Part shown: piece after piece, positions 46,333-55,477 of the stretch
Layout of the letters: the number at the start of each line of letters is the position of its first letter
Numbering within the stretch: the first letter of the stretch is position 1
Source of the DNA: Pseudomonas sp. RIT288
Lineage (GTDB): Bacteria; Pseudomonadota; Gammaproteobacteria; Pseudomonadales; Pseudomonadaceae
Reading direction: 5' to 3'
Assembly (NCBI RefSeq): GCF_000631985.1
Contig: NZ_JFYN01000034.1
Span: 372,001-436,000 of the forward strand
DNA length: 64,000 bases
Notes under the pieces: generated by a model
Told to the model about the DNA's origin: nothing
Seen by the model: the letters and a program-made list of their open reading frames with translations, nothing else
The model's database searches: none
Program-made: the position numbers and the translations under genes

Positions 46333-46587
46333 TCAGGCCTTGAGCAGCGCGTCGAGCTTGCCGGCGCGCTCCAGGGCATATAAATCATCACAACCGCCGA
46401 TGTGCTTTTCGCCGATCCAGATCTGCGGCACGGAGGTGCGTCCGGCCTTCTGGCTCATGGCAGCACGCACCTGCGGCTTGCCATCGACCTTGATCTCTTC
46501 GAAGGCCACGCCTTTGTTCTCGAGCAGGTATTTTGCTCGCGAGCAGTAAGGGCAGTAATCGCTGGAGTAGACGATGACGTGGCTCAT
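46333..46587 (-). CDS. grxC: Glutaredoxin 3
   Basis: Dithiol glutaredoxin of 84 residues with the active site CPYCSRAK near residue 12, the cis-proline segment TSVPQIWIG near 50 and the GSH-binding GGCDDLYAL near 65. It begins 1 bp after the rhodanese gene stop and is 57 bp before secB. Confidence 0.97.
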   Translation of the reverse strand: MSHVIVYSSDYCPYCSRAKYLLENKGVAFEEIKVDGKPQVRAAMSQKAGRTSVPQIWIGEKHIGGCDDLYALERAGKLDALLKA

Positions 46588-46588
46588 A

Positions 46589-47002
46589 TCACTTCACCAG
46601 CGGCAGGTTGTCGCCTTTCCAGCTGGAGATCCCGCCGGACAGCTTGGCGGCGGTGAAACCGGATTTCAGCAGCTCGCGAGCGTGGGTGCCAGCGGTCTGG
46701 CCCAGTGCGTCGACCAGAATGATGGTCTTGGCCTTGTGCTTTTCCAGCTCGCCGACGCGCGCGGCCAGCTTGTCTTGAGGAATGTTGATCGCGCCAACGA
46801 TATGGCCGGCGGCGTAATCTTTCGCCGGACGGATGTCCACCACCACGCCTGCGTCCTTGTTGACCAGTGCGGTCAGTTCGCCGGTGCTCAGGCTTTTACC
46901 GCCGCCCTGCATCGTGTGCGCCAGCAGCAAAGCCAGCAATACGACGAAGATACCGACAAGAATGTAGTGGTTAGTGGCAAATTCAATCAGGTGAGCAACC
47001 AT
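46589..47002 (-). CDS. Membrane-anchored rhodanese-like protein lacking the catalytic Cys
   Basis: A 137-residue protein with an N-terminal membrane helix (YILVGIFVVLLALLLAHTM, about 12-30) and a rhodanese fold with DIRPAKDYAAGHIVGAINIP (about 55-75). The active-site loop reads VDALGQTAGTH where a catalytic rhodanese has Cys, so sulphur transfer is not expected by the usual route. The start at 47002 is preferred over an in-frame site 16 codons upstream, which would lie in non-family sequence. It heads the operon with grxC and secB and diverges from gpmI. Confidence 0.9.
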   Translation of the reverse strand: MVAHLIEFATNHYILVGIFVVLLALLLAHTMQGGGKSLSTGELTALVNKDAGVVVDIRPAKDYAAGHIVGAINIPQDKLAARVGELEKHKAKTIILVDALGQTAGTHARELLKSGFTAAKLSGGISSWKGDNLPLVK

Positions 47003-47156
47003 CGAAGGAGGTTCCAGGGCGTTAAAATGTCGGCCAGTATACACAGCCACTATGGTGGGCCAAACCCCGTCCGGCGGTGACGTGGTCGGAACTAAGCATT
47101 AAACTCGCCACTCCCTTTTTCTACGCCCTCTTCTTTATTAGCCACGAGTGGATTCC

Positions 47157-48686
47157 ATGACTACCACGCCTAAACCTTTGGTCCTGATGATTCTCGACGG
47201 CTTCGGTCACAGTGACAGCCACGAATCCAATGCCGTGTATGCGGCGAAGAAACCTGTGCTCGATCGTCTCTGGGCCACGGTGCCGAACGGTCTGATCTCC
47301 GGCAGCGGCATGGACGTCGGCCTGCCGGACGGCCAGATGGGCAACTCCGAAGTCGGCCACATGAACCTCGGCGCCGGGCGCGTGGTGTATCAGGACTTCA
47401 CTCGCGTGACCAAAGCGATCCGCGACGGTGAGTTCTTCGACAACCCGACCATCTGCGCCGCGGTGGATAAAGCCGTGGCCGCCGGCAAAGCCGTGCACTT
47501 CATGGGCCTGCTGTCCGACGGCGGCGTACACAGCCATCAGGATCACCTGATCGCCATGGCCGAACTGGCCTTCAAGCGCGGCGCCGAGAAGATCTACCTG
47601 CACGCCTTCCTCGATGGCCGCGACACGCCGCCGAAAAGCGCCACGTCGTCGATCGAACTGCTCGACGCGACCTTCCAGGCGCTCGGCAAGGGCCGCATCG
47701 CCAGCATCGTCGGTCGCTACTACGCGATGGACCGTGACAACCGTTGGGACCGCGTATCCCAGGCCTACAACCTGATCGTCGACGGCAACGCCGAATTCAA
47801 CGCGGCCACCGCCCAGGAAGGCCTTGACGCCGCCTACGCCCGCGGCGAGAGCGACGAATTCGTCAAAGCCACCACCATCGGCGAGCCGGTCAAGGTCGAA
47901 GACGGCGACGCCGTCGTATTCATGAACTTCCGCGCCGACCGTGCCCGCGAGCTGACCCGCGTGTTCGTCGAAGACGATTTCAAGGAGTTCGAACGTGCGC
48001 GTCAGCCGAAACTGGCCGGTTTCGTCATGCTGACCCAGTACGCCGCCAGCATCCCTGCGCCGTCGGCCTTCGCCGCAGGCAGCCTGGAAAACGTGCTCGG
48101 CGATTATCTGGCGAAGAACGGCAAAACCCAGTTGCGCATTGCCGAAACGGAAAAATATGCACACGTGACCTTCTTCTTCTCCGGCGGCCGCGAAGAACCG
48201 TTCCCGGGCGAAGAGCGCATCCTGATTCCGTCGCCGAAAGTCGCCACCTACGACCTGCAACCGGAAATGAGCGCACCGGAAGTCACCGACCGCATCGTCG
48301 ATGCCATCGAACACCAGCGTTACGACGTGATCGTGGTCAACTACGCCAACGGCGACATGGTCGGCCACAGCGGCGTGTTCGACGCGGCGGTGAAGGCCGT
48401 GGAGTGCCTGGACACCTGCGTCGGGCGCATCGTCGAGGCGCTGGAAAAGGTTGGCGGCGAAGCGCTGATCACCGCTGACCACGGCAACGTCGAGCAGATG
48501 TCCGACGCCTCCACCGGCCAGGCGCACACCGCACACACCACCGAGCCGGTGCCGTTCATTTATGTCGGCAAGCGTGACCTCAAGGTTCGTGAAGGCGGCG
48601 TACTGGCGGACGTGGCACCGACCATGCTGATGCTGATGGGCCTGGAAAAACCGGCGGAAATGACTGGCGCTTCGATTCTGGTCTGA
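47157..48686 (+). CDS. gpmI: 2,3-bisphosphoglycerate-independent phosphoglycerate mutase
   Basis: Glycolytic/gluconeogenic Mn-dependent mutase that interconverts 3- and 2-phosphoglycerate. The start [10 protein letters not shown] gives 509 residues. The alkaline-phosphatase-type metal/Ser motif is LMILDGFG at the N-terminus and [13 protein letters not shown] with the catalytic Ser near 62; DGRDTPP (about 153), [12 protein letters not shown] (about 398) and [10 protein letters not shown] (about 440) hold metal ligands. Confidence 0.97.
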   Translation: MTTTPKPLVLMILDGFGHSDSHESNAVYAAKKPVLDRLWATVPNGLISGSGMDVGLPDGQMGNSEVGHMNLGAGRVVYQDFTRVTKAIRDGEFFDNPTICAAVDKAVAAGKAVHFMGLLSDGGVHSHQDHLIAMAELAFKRGAEKIYLHAFLDGRDTPPKSATSSIELLDATFQALGKGRIASIVGRYYAMDRDNRWDRVSQAYNLIVDGNAEFNAATAQEGLDAAYARGESDEFVKATTIGEPVKVEDGDAVVFMNFRADRARELTRVFVEDDFKEFERARQPKLAGFVMLTQYAASIPAPSAFAAGSLENVLGDYLAKNGKTQLRIAETEKYAHVTFFFSGGREEPFPGEERILIPSPKVATYDLQPEMSAPEVTDRIVDAIEHQRYDVIVVNYANGDMVGHSGVFDAAVKAVECLDTCVGRIVEALEKVGGEALITADHGNVEQMSDASTGQAHTAHTTEPVPFIYVGKRDLKVREGGVLADVAPTMLMLMGLEKPAEMTGASILV

Positions 48687-48714
48687 CCCGAATCCATAAA
48701 ACACCGCAAAACCC

Positions 48715-48804
48715 TGTAGGAGTGAGCCTGCTCGCGATAGCAATCTGACAGTCAACTACTCTGTTGAATGTGAGAACGCCATCGCGAGCAGGCTCACTCC
48801 TACA
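48715..48804. repeat. REP pair, family B variant (GTAGGAGTGAGCCTGCTCGCGAT)
   Basis: Facing units begin with GTAGGAG as in family A, but carry the GAGCCTGCTCGCGA core of family B with a GTGAG change. The same variant occurs at 59497-59586, which marks a sub-family. Confidence 0.88.
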
Positions 48805-48939
48805 GTTGTTTATGGTGGTTTCAAAGATTATTTTCAGCTGTATCTCCAGCCAGTTATCACACAAGCCCAATTGGGCGTTTTTTTTGCAGCCCCGGGCGGG
48901 CATACTAGGCCGTCCATTACCCTGGTGCCGCCCGCCTCT

Positions 48940-50226
48940 ATGCTCCGCGTCCTGATCGCCCTCGCTCTGACCTGCCTGCTCCAACCGGCCTTCGCTGACG
49001 AGCGCGCGCAAACCCAACAGCAGCTGGATGCCACGCGTCAGGACATTGCCGAGCTGAAAAAGCTGCTGGGCAAGCTGCAGGAAGAAAAGTCCGGCGTGCA
49101 GAAAGAGCTCAAGGGCACCGAAACCGAGATGGGCAAGCTCGAGAAGCAGGTCGATGCCCTGCAGAAAGAGCTGAAGAAAAGCGAATCCGAGCTGCAGCGG
49201 CTCGATGCGGAGAAAAAAAAACTCCAGAGCGCGCGCACTGAACAACAGCGACTGATTGCCATCCAGGCCCGCGCGGCCTACCAGAATGGCCGTCAGGAAT
49301 ACCTCAAGCTGCTGCTCAACCAGCAGAATCCCGAGAGATTCGCCCGCACCCTCACCTATTACGATTACCTGAGCCAGGCCCGCCTGGAGCAGTTGAAGAA
49401 CTTCAACGAAACTCTGCGCCAACTGGCCAATGTCGAAAAAGACATCGCCATGCAGCAGGCGCAATTGCTGGTACAGAAAAGCAGCCTCGACACCCAGCGC
49501 GACGAGCTGGAAAAGGTCCGCAAGGAACGCCAGCAAGTCCTCGCCAAGCTCAACGATGACGTGAAAGCCCGCGACCAGAAACTGGCCGCCCGCGAGCAGG
49601 ATCAGGCAGACCTGTCTAAAGTCCTTAAAACCATTGAAGAAACCCTGGCCCGCCAGGCTCGTGAGGCAGAAGAAGCGCGACAGAAAGCGCTGATCGCCCA
49701 GCAGGAAGCGGAAAAAAAGCGTTTGCGTGAGGCGCAGGCTGACAACAGCGACGCCCCACGAAAACCAGTCAAGTCAACGCCAGGCGCGCTGGTATCCAGC
49801 AGCGGCGAGACCTTCGGTGGCCCTTTTGCTGCAACCCGGGGAAAACTTCCGTGGCCGGTTGATGGTCGATTACTGGCACGCTTCGGCGAAAGCCGTGGCG
49901 ACGATGCCCGCACCAAGTGGGATGGCGTGATGATCAGCGCCGCCGCCGGCAGCCAGGTGCATGCCGTGCACGGCGGGCGCGTGGTGTTCGCCGACTGGTT
50001 GCGTGGCGCCGGGCTGCTGGTGATCCTTGATCATGGCAATGGTTATCTGAGTCTTTATGGTCACAACCAGACGCTGCTCAAGTCGGCCGGTGACGTGGTA
50101 AAAGCCGGTGAGTCGATTTCCACTGTGGGTAACAGTGGCGGTCAGGACACACCAGCGCTGTATTTCGCAATTCGTCAGCAGGGTCACCCGAGTGATCCGG
50201 CGCAATGGTGTCACGCGCAAGGATAA
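48940..50226 (+). CDS. envC: Murein hydrolase activator EnvC-like protein
   Basis: Periplasmic coiled-coil/LytM protein of 428 residues that should activate amidases at the septum. A signal peptide ends at QPAFADE. Residues 25-260 are mostly coiled coil (heptads of Gln, Leu, Glu, Lys). The C-terminal LytM domain reads TKWDGVMISAAAG where an active M23 peptidase has its His-x3-Asp zinc motif. It keeps LLVILDHGNGYLSLYGHN and ALYFAIRQQG. Loss of zinc ligands matches E. coli EnvC, a non-enzymatic activator. ctpA follows after 31 bp. Confidence 0.93.
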   Translation: MLRVLIALALTCLLQPAFADERAQTQQQLDATRQDIAELKKLLGKLQEEKSGVQKELKGTETEMGKLEKQVDALQKELKKSESELQRLDAEKKKLQSARTEQQRLIAIQARAAYQNGRQEYLKLLLNQQNPERFARTLTYYDYLSQARLEQLKNFNETLRQLANVEKDIAMQQAQLLVQKSSLDTQRDELEKVRKERQQVLAKLNDDVKARDQKLAAREQDQADLSKVLKTIEETLARQAREAEEARQKALIAQQEAEKKRLREAQADNSDAPRKPVKSTPGALVSSSGETFGGPFAATRGKLPWPVDGRLLARFGESRGDDARTKWDGVMISAAAGSQVHAVHGGRVVFADWLRGAGLLVILDHGNGYLSLYGHNQTLLKSAGDVVKAGESISTVGNSGGQDTPALYFAIRQQGHPSDPAQWCHAQG

Positions 50227-50257
50227 GCGCGTCGCCTAATTAAGGAGTTCGTTCGAC

Positions 50258-51577
50258 ATGCTGCATTTGTCCCGCCTTACCTCGCTGGCCCTGACGATCG
50301 CCCTGGTGATCGGCGCGCCTCTGGCGTTCGCCGCTCAACCGGCTCCGGCCGTCGCTCCGGCAGGTACTGCCGCGACCGCCAAGGCTCCGTTGCCGCTGGA
50401 AGAGTTGCGCACCTTTGCCGAGGTCATGGACCGGATCAAGGCGGCGTACGTCGAGCCGGTGGACGACAAGACCCTGCTGGAAAACGCCATCAAGGGCATG
50501 CTCAGCAACCTCGATCCGCACTCCGCGTATCTCGGCCCTGAAGACTTCACCGAACTGCAGGAAAGCACCAGCGGCGAATTCGGCGGCCTGGGCATCGAAG
50601 TCGGCTCCGAAGACGGTTTCATCAAGGTCGTCTCGCCGATCGACGACACCCCGGCGTCGAAGGCCGGCATTCAGGCCGGTGACTTCATCGTCAAGATCAA
50701 CGGCGCACCAACTCGCGGCCAGACCATGACCGAAGCCGTGGACAAGATGCGCGGCAAGATCGGCCAGAAAATCACCCTGACCCTGGTACGCGATGGCGGT
50801 ACACCGTTCGACGTGACCCTGGCCCGCGCCGTGATTCAAGTGAAGAGCGTCAAGGCGCAGCTGCTGGAATCGGGCTACGGCTACATCCGCATTACCCAGT
50901 TCCAGGTCAAGACCGGCGAAGAGGTCTCCAAGGCCCTGGCCAAGCTGCGCAAAGACAATGGCAAAAAGCTCAACGGCATCATCCTCGACCTGCGCAACAA
51001 CCCGGGCGGCGTGTTGCAGGCGGCAGTGGAAGTGGTCGACCACTTCATCAAGAAAGGCCTGATCGTCTACACCAAAGGCCGGATCGCCAACTCCGAACTG
51101 CGCTTTTCCGCCACCGGCAAGGACGAGAGCGAAGCGGTGCCAATGGTCGTGCTGATCAACGGTGGCAGTGCCTCGGCCTCGGAAATCGTTGCCGGCGCCC
51201 TGCAGGATCAGAAACGCGCCGTGGTCATGGGCACCACCAGTTTCGGCAAAGGCTCGGTGCAAACCGTGCTGCCGCTGAACAACGATCGTGCGCTGAAGAT
51301 CACTACCGCGCTGTACTTCACGCCGAATGGCCGCTCGATCCAGGCCCAGGGCATCGTCCCGGACATCGAAGTGCGCAAGGCCAAGATCACCAACGAAGCG
51401 GACGGCGACTACTTCAAGGAAGCCGACCTGCAAGGCCACCTGGGCAACGGCAACGGCGGCGCGGACAAGCCGACCGGTTCCGGCGCGAAAGCCAAGGCCA
51501 TGCCGCAGGATGACGATTACCAACTGGCCCAGGCTCTGAGCCTGCTCAAAGGGCTGAGCATCACGTCCGGTCGTTGA
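50258..51577 (+). CDS. ctpA: Carboxy-terminal processing protease (S41)
   Basis: Periplasmic serine protease of 439 residues. A signal peptide ends near PLAFAAQ; a PDZ domain (about 105-190; SPIDDTPASKAGIQAGDF) precedes the S41 core. The Ser/Lys dyad is seen in GGSASASEIVAGAL (about 310) and TTSFGKGSVQ (about 330). In P. aeruginosa the protein in this position, CtpA, works with lipoprotein LbcA to degrade cell-wall cross-link hydrolases. A lysine/alanine-rich tail ends the protein. It is in one operon with envC and the next gene. Confidence 0.95.
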   Translation: MLHLSRLTSLALTIALVIGAPLAFAAQPAPAVAPAGTAATAKAPLPLEELRTFAEVMDRIKAAYVEPVDDKTLLENAIKGMLSNLDPHSAYLGPEDFTELQESTSGEFGGLGIEVGSEDGFIKVVSPIDDTPASKAGIQAGDFIVKINGAPTRGQTMTEAVDKMRGKIGQKITLTLVRDGGTPFDVTLARAVIQVKSVKAQLLESGYGYIRITQFQVKTGEEVSKALAKLRKDNGKKLNGIILDLRNNPGGVLQAAVEVVDHFIKKGLIVYTKGRIANSELRFSATGKDESEAVPMVVLINGGSASASEIVAGALQDQKRAVVMGTTSFGKGSVQTVLPLNNDRALKITTALYFTPNGRSIQAQGIVPDIEVRKAKITNEADGDYFKEADLQGHLGNGNGGADKPTGSGAKAKAMPQDDDYQLAQALSLLKGLSITSGR

Positions 51578-51579
51578 GG

Positions 51580-52356
51580 ATGTCGTTGCGTTTGCTCTTC
51601 GTCCTGCTGTGCTGTCTGGCGGGTGCTGCTCACGCAGAACCCGCCAGTTCGCCCCCGCCAAAAGCCTACCTGACGCTGATCATCGACGACCTGGGGCAGA
51701 ATCTGCCCCGGGATCGCCGCGTGCTGGCCCTGCCCGGCCCGGTGACGACGGCGATCATGCCAGATACCCCGCACGCCACTGAATTCGCCCGCGAAGCCCA
51801 TCGCGCCGGCAAGATCGTGATCCTGCATATGCCCATGGACCCGGCCACCGGCCCGTATGCCTGGCATCCAGAGCTACCGCTCGAGGAACTGCAAAAGCGC
51901 CTCGATGCCGCCTTCAAAATGGTTCCCTACACCGCTGGCATCAATAACCACATGGGCAGCCGCATGACTGCACAACCGATAGCAATGGCGTGGTTGATGG
52001 GTGAGTTGCAGCGCCGGCACAAGTTCTTCGTGGACAGCCGCACCAGTGCGCAAACCGTGGCGGCGCAGCAAGCACAGAAGATCGATCTGGCGAGTGTTTC
52101 GCGGGATGTGTTTCTCGACGACGAACGCACCGAAGCCGCCATCTTCACCCAGCTGCAGACGGCGATCAGCCTGGCGCGCAAGCAAGGATCGGCGGTGATG
52201 ATCGGCCACCCTTACCCGCAAACACTGGCGGTACTGGAACGTGAATTGCCGAAACTCAAGGCCCAAGGCATCGAGTGGATCGATATCAAGCAGATGATCA
52301 GTGTGCGGAGTAACAAGGCGACAGCTGCACACGGGAAAAATGGAATTTATCGTTAA
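51580..52356 (+). CDS. Divergent polysaccharide deacetylase family protein
   Basis: A 258-residue exported protein of the divergent polysaccharide deacetylase (DUF610) family. A signal peptide ends GAAHAE. The fold shows LTLIIDDLGQN (about 32), GPVTTAIMPDTPHA and the late HMPMDP, NNHMGSRMT and GHPYPQTL segments, which place conserved Asp and His residues at the usual sites. Its start overlaps the ctpA stop area (an alternative TTG at 51574). The position after envC-ctpA suggests a cell-wall role. Substrate unknown. Confidence 0.88.
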   Translation: MSLRLLFVLLCCLAGAAHAEPASSPPPKAYLTLIIDDLGQNLPRDRRVLALPGPVTTAIMPDTPHATEFAREAHRAGKIVILHMPMDPATGPYAWHPELPLEELQKRLDAAFKMVPYTAGINNHMGSRMTAQPIAMAWLMGELQRRHKFFVDSRTSAQTVAAQQAQKIDLASVSRDVFLDDERTEAAIFTQLQTAISLARKQGSAVMIGHPYPQTLAVLERELPKLKAQGIEWIDIKQMISVRSNKATAAHGKNGIYR

Positions 52357-52486
52357 ACTATCAAGTTATTAAATTCTCATACCCCCCTACAACCAAAACA
52401 AGTAGCAATAACTTATAGAACCCACTTAAACCAAACTGTCTTATTCTGCGCCAGTCTTGCACCTACCTATTAGCCAAGGACTGGCC

Positions 52487-53965
52487 ATGAACCTGAACTA
52501 TATCAACCCAAGCTTTTTATTACTGACAGCCTTCTCACTTCCCGCTTATTCCAGCCCCGTCGATTACGGCAAGGGTGTTGAAAACTTCTCACCGTCACAA
52601 CACCTGACTAACAAAGATGGCGAAAATAACCACTGGATGGGAATCGGTGAGTACAAAAGCCGCGAGCACGGCTCCTGCACCGCCTTCCTGATCGACACAA
52701 ACAGCTCTCGCCCGTCCGATTCCGCCTATGCACTGACCAGTGCGCACTGCGTGGGCAAGGAAAACGGGGTCATGCGAATAGATGACCCTATCGAAGCCAC
52801 CATTACCTTCAACAACTTCATCGATACGACTGCTGCCTCCAGAACATTTCCTCTGCAGAAAGTAGCCTGGAGCAGTATTCAGGGTGTCGACCTGGCTCTT
52901 CTGGAGCTTGGAGTGTCACAGGGCGAACTTCTGGCACTGGGCATCACCCCCATGAAACTGGCCCGGCAGGCGCCGTCCGACGATAGCGACATTCTGATTG
53001 TGCACAAACCCGTTGGTGCTCCATTGCAAATGTCAGCTTGCACCCACATGCCCTCCCCGGCGATTTTCGAGAAGCCCTGGGTTTGGCGGCACACCGTCAG
53101 CAACCAATGCAAAGATATTGCTTCCGGAAGCTCGGGGAGTCCGGTCATCGTTCGAGCGACCAACGAGGTCTATGGCGTCCTTGGAACCTTGGCTCACCAT
53201 CTGACGCCACTGCCAGGATACGGTCAGATTTCGAGCGGCAGTTACGGTAGCCCGACTTCGGTTTTCAACAACTGCTTTATCGATGGCAAATTCAATACGG
53301 ATCCGCAGGTGTGCGAATTATTTCCGGCAGCCTCTATCGGACTGCCTGCCCAACTGCCAACGCATGCAAAGATCAGCGTAAACGCTCAGGGCAACTACGT
53401 TTATCCAGAATGGAACTTCGAAATAACCGCCAGCACCCGGTTTATCCGAACCAAACGTACGGCTGACCCGGTCGACTGCGAAGTTCCGCAAGGCTACAGC
53501 CCGCCGATCAATACTGGCACTACTCCCACCCAGTTAAATATTCCAATGGGACCTGAAACCGGGCTTGACAACCTTTGTGTCATCGCCACAAACAGTACTG
53601 AGGACTTATTACCGGCAGGCACTTATCGAAATGCCGTCACTGTTCCCACTTATCTGATTGATGCGGGCCCGACGCCTGTTCCGACCATAGAGACTTCGTT
53701 TAACAAAGAAATAAACAGAGCGCAGATTCTGTGGCCGGAACGCAAGAACGAGGGCCTTGATCGATACGAGGTAAAAGACGGCCTTGCTGAAAAAGTCAGC
53801 TGCGAAGACCCGCAGGGTTATAGGCGCGTGACCTCCCATTGGCTACGCCCGGAAAGCAACTTCCCCCTCAAGCTCTGCGTTTACGCTGTCGACCCCAACA
53901 ATCAGCGCTCAGAATTGAAGGAATACATCCTGGAATGGGAAGCCCTCAAAAACAGCGCCCCCTGA
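52487..53965 (+). CDS. Secreted trypsin-like serine protease with two C-terminal repeats
   Basis: A 492-residue exported S1-fold protease. AAGGA lies 7 bases before the ATG, and a signal peptide ends at LPAYSSP. The catalytic triad is complete: His in LTSAHCVG (about 95), Asp in GVDLALLELG (about 140) and Ser in ASGSSGSPVIV (about 220). The C-terminal part holds two similar modules, each with C-E-x-P-Q-G-Y and a later LCV-x-A that would pair the cysteines, at about 335-380 and 450-490. The upstream 130 bp are AT-rich, and base use here is lower in GC than in the neighbours, which hints at horizontal gain. Target unknown. Confidence 0.88.
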   Translation: MNLNYINPSFLLLTAFSLPAYSSPVDYGKGVENFSPSQHLTNKDGENNHWMGIGEYKSREHGSCTAFLIDTNSSRPSDSAYALTSAHCVGKENGVMRIDDPIEATITFNNFIDTTAASRTFPLQKVAWSSIQGVDLALLELGVSQGELLALGITPMKLARQAPSDDSDILIVHKPVGAPLQMSACTHMPSPAIFEKPWVWRHTVSNQCKDIASGSSGSPVIVRATNEVYGVLGTLAHHLTPLPGYGQISSGSYGSPTSVFNNCFIDGKFNTDPQVCELFPAASIGLPAQLPTHAKISVNAQGNYVYPEWNFEITASTRFIRTKRTADPVDCEVPQGYSPPINTGTTPTQLNIPMGPETGLDNLCVIATNSTEDLLPAGTYRNAVTVPTYLIDAGPTPVPTIETSFNKEINRAQILWPERKNEGLDRYEVKDGLAEKVSCEDPQGYRRVTSHWLRPESNFPLKLCVYAVDPNNQRSELKEYILEWEALKNSAP

Positions 53966-54132
53966 GCTGATCAGTGACGTCGGCCTTGTGCTTCTGCATC
54001 AATGGGAAAAACAGGCGCGCAAGGCTGCCAATGGCAAGGAACGGTCTTTTTGGAAATAACTGGTCACGACGCCATACATAGTTACCGCCAGAGACCGGAT
54101 GCGAATACCGATAGTGAGACCTGCAACGGGTC

Positions 54133-54150
54133 GCGACTCCCTTGAGTCGC
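54133..54150. other. Perfect stem-loop before the Vps62-related gene
   Basis: GCGACTC-CCTT-GAGTCGC, a 7-bp perfect stem, ends 13 bases before the GGAG ribosome-binding site of the next gene. It could be an operator or a 5-prime mRNA hairpin. The flanking 207-bp gap between genes (53966-54172) holds nothing else I can name. Confidence 0.4.
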
Positions 54151-54172
54151 CGTTCAACTATCAGGAGTGACC

Positions 54173-55477
54173 ATGACCATTCATGACCAGGCCGCAGCGC
54201 CATCCAGGCAAATCGAGCCGATCCGACACGACAATCTGCTGATCCATTTCACCACGGAATTTCACCGGATCTGGGACAGCACCGGCTCTCGGGCTAAACC
54301 CGCGGCCTTCTGGCGCCCGACTCCGGCGCCGGATGTGTTGCCGGGCTATTTCCCGCTCGGCGACGTGTTCGTCGCCGGGCACGACAACATTAACGGCAGC
54401 ACCGTGGTAGCTGTGGTTTGCGAAGCCGATGCACCCAGTGCAGATCCGGCCAGGGGCCCGGCATTAAGGCGCCCGGAGGATTTCGAACTGATCTGGAAAG
54501 ATTCCGGCTCAGGCTCGAAGAAAGACGGTGCCGTATGGCGACCGATCGCCCCGCAAGGGTATGTGGCCATGGGCGCGGTCTGCTCCAATGATCACGAAAA
54601 ACCTTCACTCAACGCGGTTCGCTGTGTACGCGCCGATCTGGTGATCGCCTCGGACGTTGGTGAACTGATCTGGAATGACAGGGGCAGCGGCGCCAGACAG
54701 AGTTTCAGCGCCTGGAGCGTCACGCCGACGAATGCGCCGCCGGGAGAGATTCATTTCGCACCAGGTACCTTTGTTGCGGCAAGCAGCTTCAACCGGCCAG
54801 AGGGCAATGTCGGTGCCTATTCGCTACGGATGCAGATCGCGCCACTGATCCAGTCATCGCCACAGCTGCCGACGCTCTCCGCAGCGCAAGCCCCAGAAAC
54901 CAAAGGCGCAGCCACGCTCTCCCAAGTCATCGAGTTGCCATGGTTCGTGGTCAAGGATGACTTGTCGCCAATTGATCAATTACGCACCACGCCGTTTTAT
55001 CGCCTGGAAAGAACCGACCAGTACTATTTGGTTGGGAGCGGACACAACACGGGCGAGGAGGCACGGGCTTTCAAGTGGACCGCGCAGCGGCTGCAGAATC
55101 CGAAGACGCTGCGTCTGTTCACTCAACTTACTGCGATCAGTTTTGTGAGTCCGTGGGCAACGAAGGCAGACGCTCATCCGTCACTCCCATTTTCGGCAAG
55201 ACTGGACAGCCAGTTCACTCACGGCGAGACGTCAACCAGTGGTTGGCAGACTTCATTTGCTACCCATGTGATCGCTATGGCCGGCAAAGGCAAATTCGTC
55301 GCGGTTTATCAGCTGGAGAGTTTCTACGAGCTGCTTCGTGCTGACGGCTCGCAGGCGGGGATCAATCTGGCTTACACCCAGAACGAAAACCTCAATCTGC
55401 TGCAGTATCCGCCGCAAGAATGTACCCACGACGCAGCGGACCAGTCGTTACCGACGGCTACAGATAGCGCCCCATGA
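54173..55477 (+). CDS. Vps62-related (DUF946) protein
   Basis: A 434-residue protein with no signal peptide. Its N-terminal half has three copies of the Vps62/DUF946 repeat with consensus IWxDxGSGA-x-WRP-x-PxGY-x-LGDV: at about residues 30-70 (IWDSTGSRA, FWRP, GYFPLGDVFV), 103-140 (IWKDSGSGS, VWRP, GYVAMGAV) and 160-200 (IWNDRGSGA, FSAW). The C-terminal 190 residues are a different domain with a Ser/Thr-rich alternating segment (QFTHGETSTSGWQTSF). Similar proteins occur sporadically in bacteria, fungi and plants. GGAG lies 5 bases before the ATG. Its 3-prime end overlaps the convergent binding-protein gene by 20 bp. Function unknown. Confidence 0.82.
   Translation: MTIHDQAAAPSRQIEPIRHDNLLIHFTTEFHRIWDSTGSRAKPAAFWRPTPAPDVLPGYFPLGDVFVAGHDNINGSTVVAVVCEADAPSADPARGPALRRPEDFELIWKDSGSGSKKDGAVWRPIAPQGYVAMGAVCSNDHEKPSLNAVRCVRADLVIASDVGELIWNDRGSGARQSFSAWSVTPTNAPPGEIHFAPGTFVAASSFNRPEGNVGAYSLRMQIAPLIQSSPQLPTLSAAQAPETKGAATLSQVIELPWFVVKDDLSPIDQLRTTPFYRLERTDQYYLVGSGHNTGEEARAFKWTAQRLQNPKTLRLFTQLTAISFVSPWATKADAHPSLPFSARLDSQFTHGETSTSGWQTSFATHVIAMAGKGKFVAVYQLESFYELLRADGSQAGINLAYTQNENLNLLQYPPQECTHDAADQSLPTATDSAP

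Noticed and set aside
47027-47080. 17-codon plus-strand leader peptide gene before gpmI
   Set aside because: AAGGAGGT is 14 bases from the ATG, too far for efficient use, and the region is also the leader of the minus-strand rhodanese gene. Kept only as a note in a low-score finding.
48871-50226. EnvC-like protein as an active zinc endopeptidase
   Set aside because: The LytM domain lacks the His-x3-Asp zinc motif, so it should be a non-enzymatic activator.
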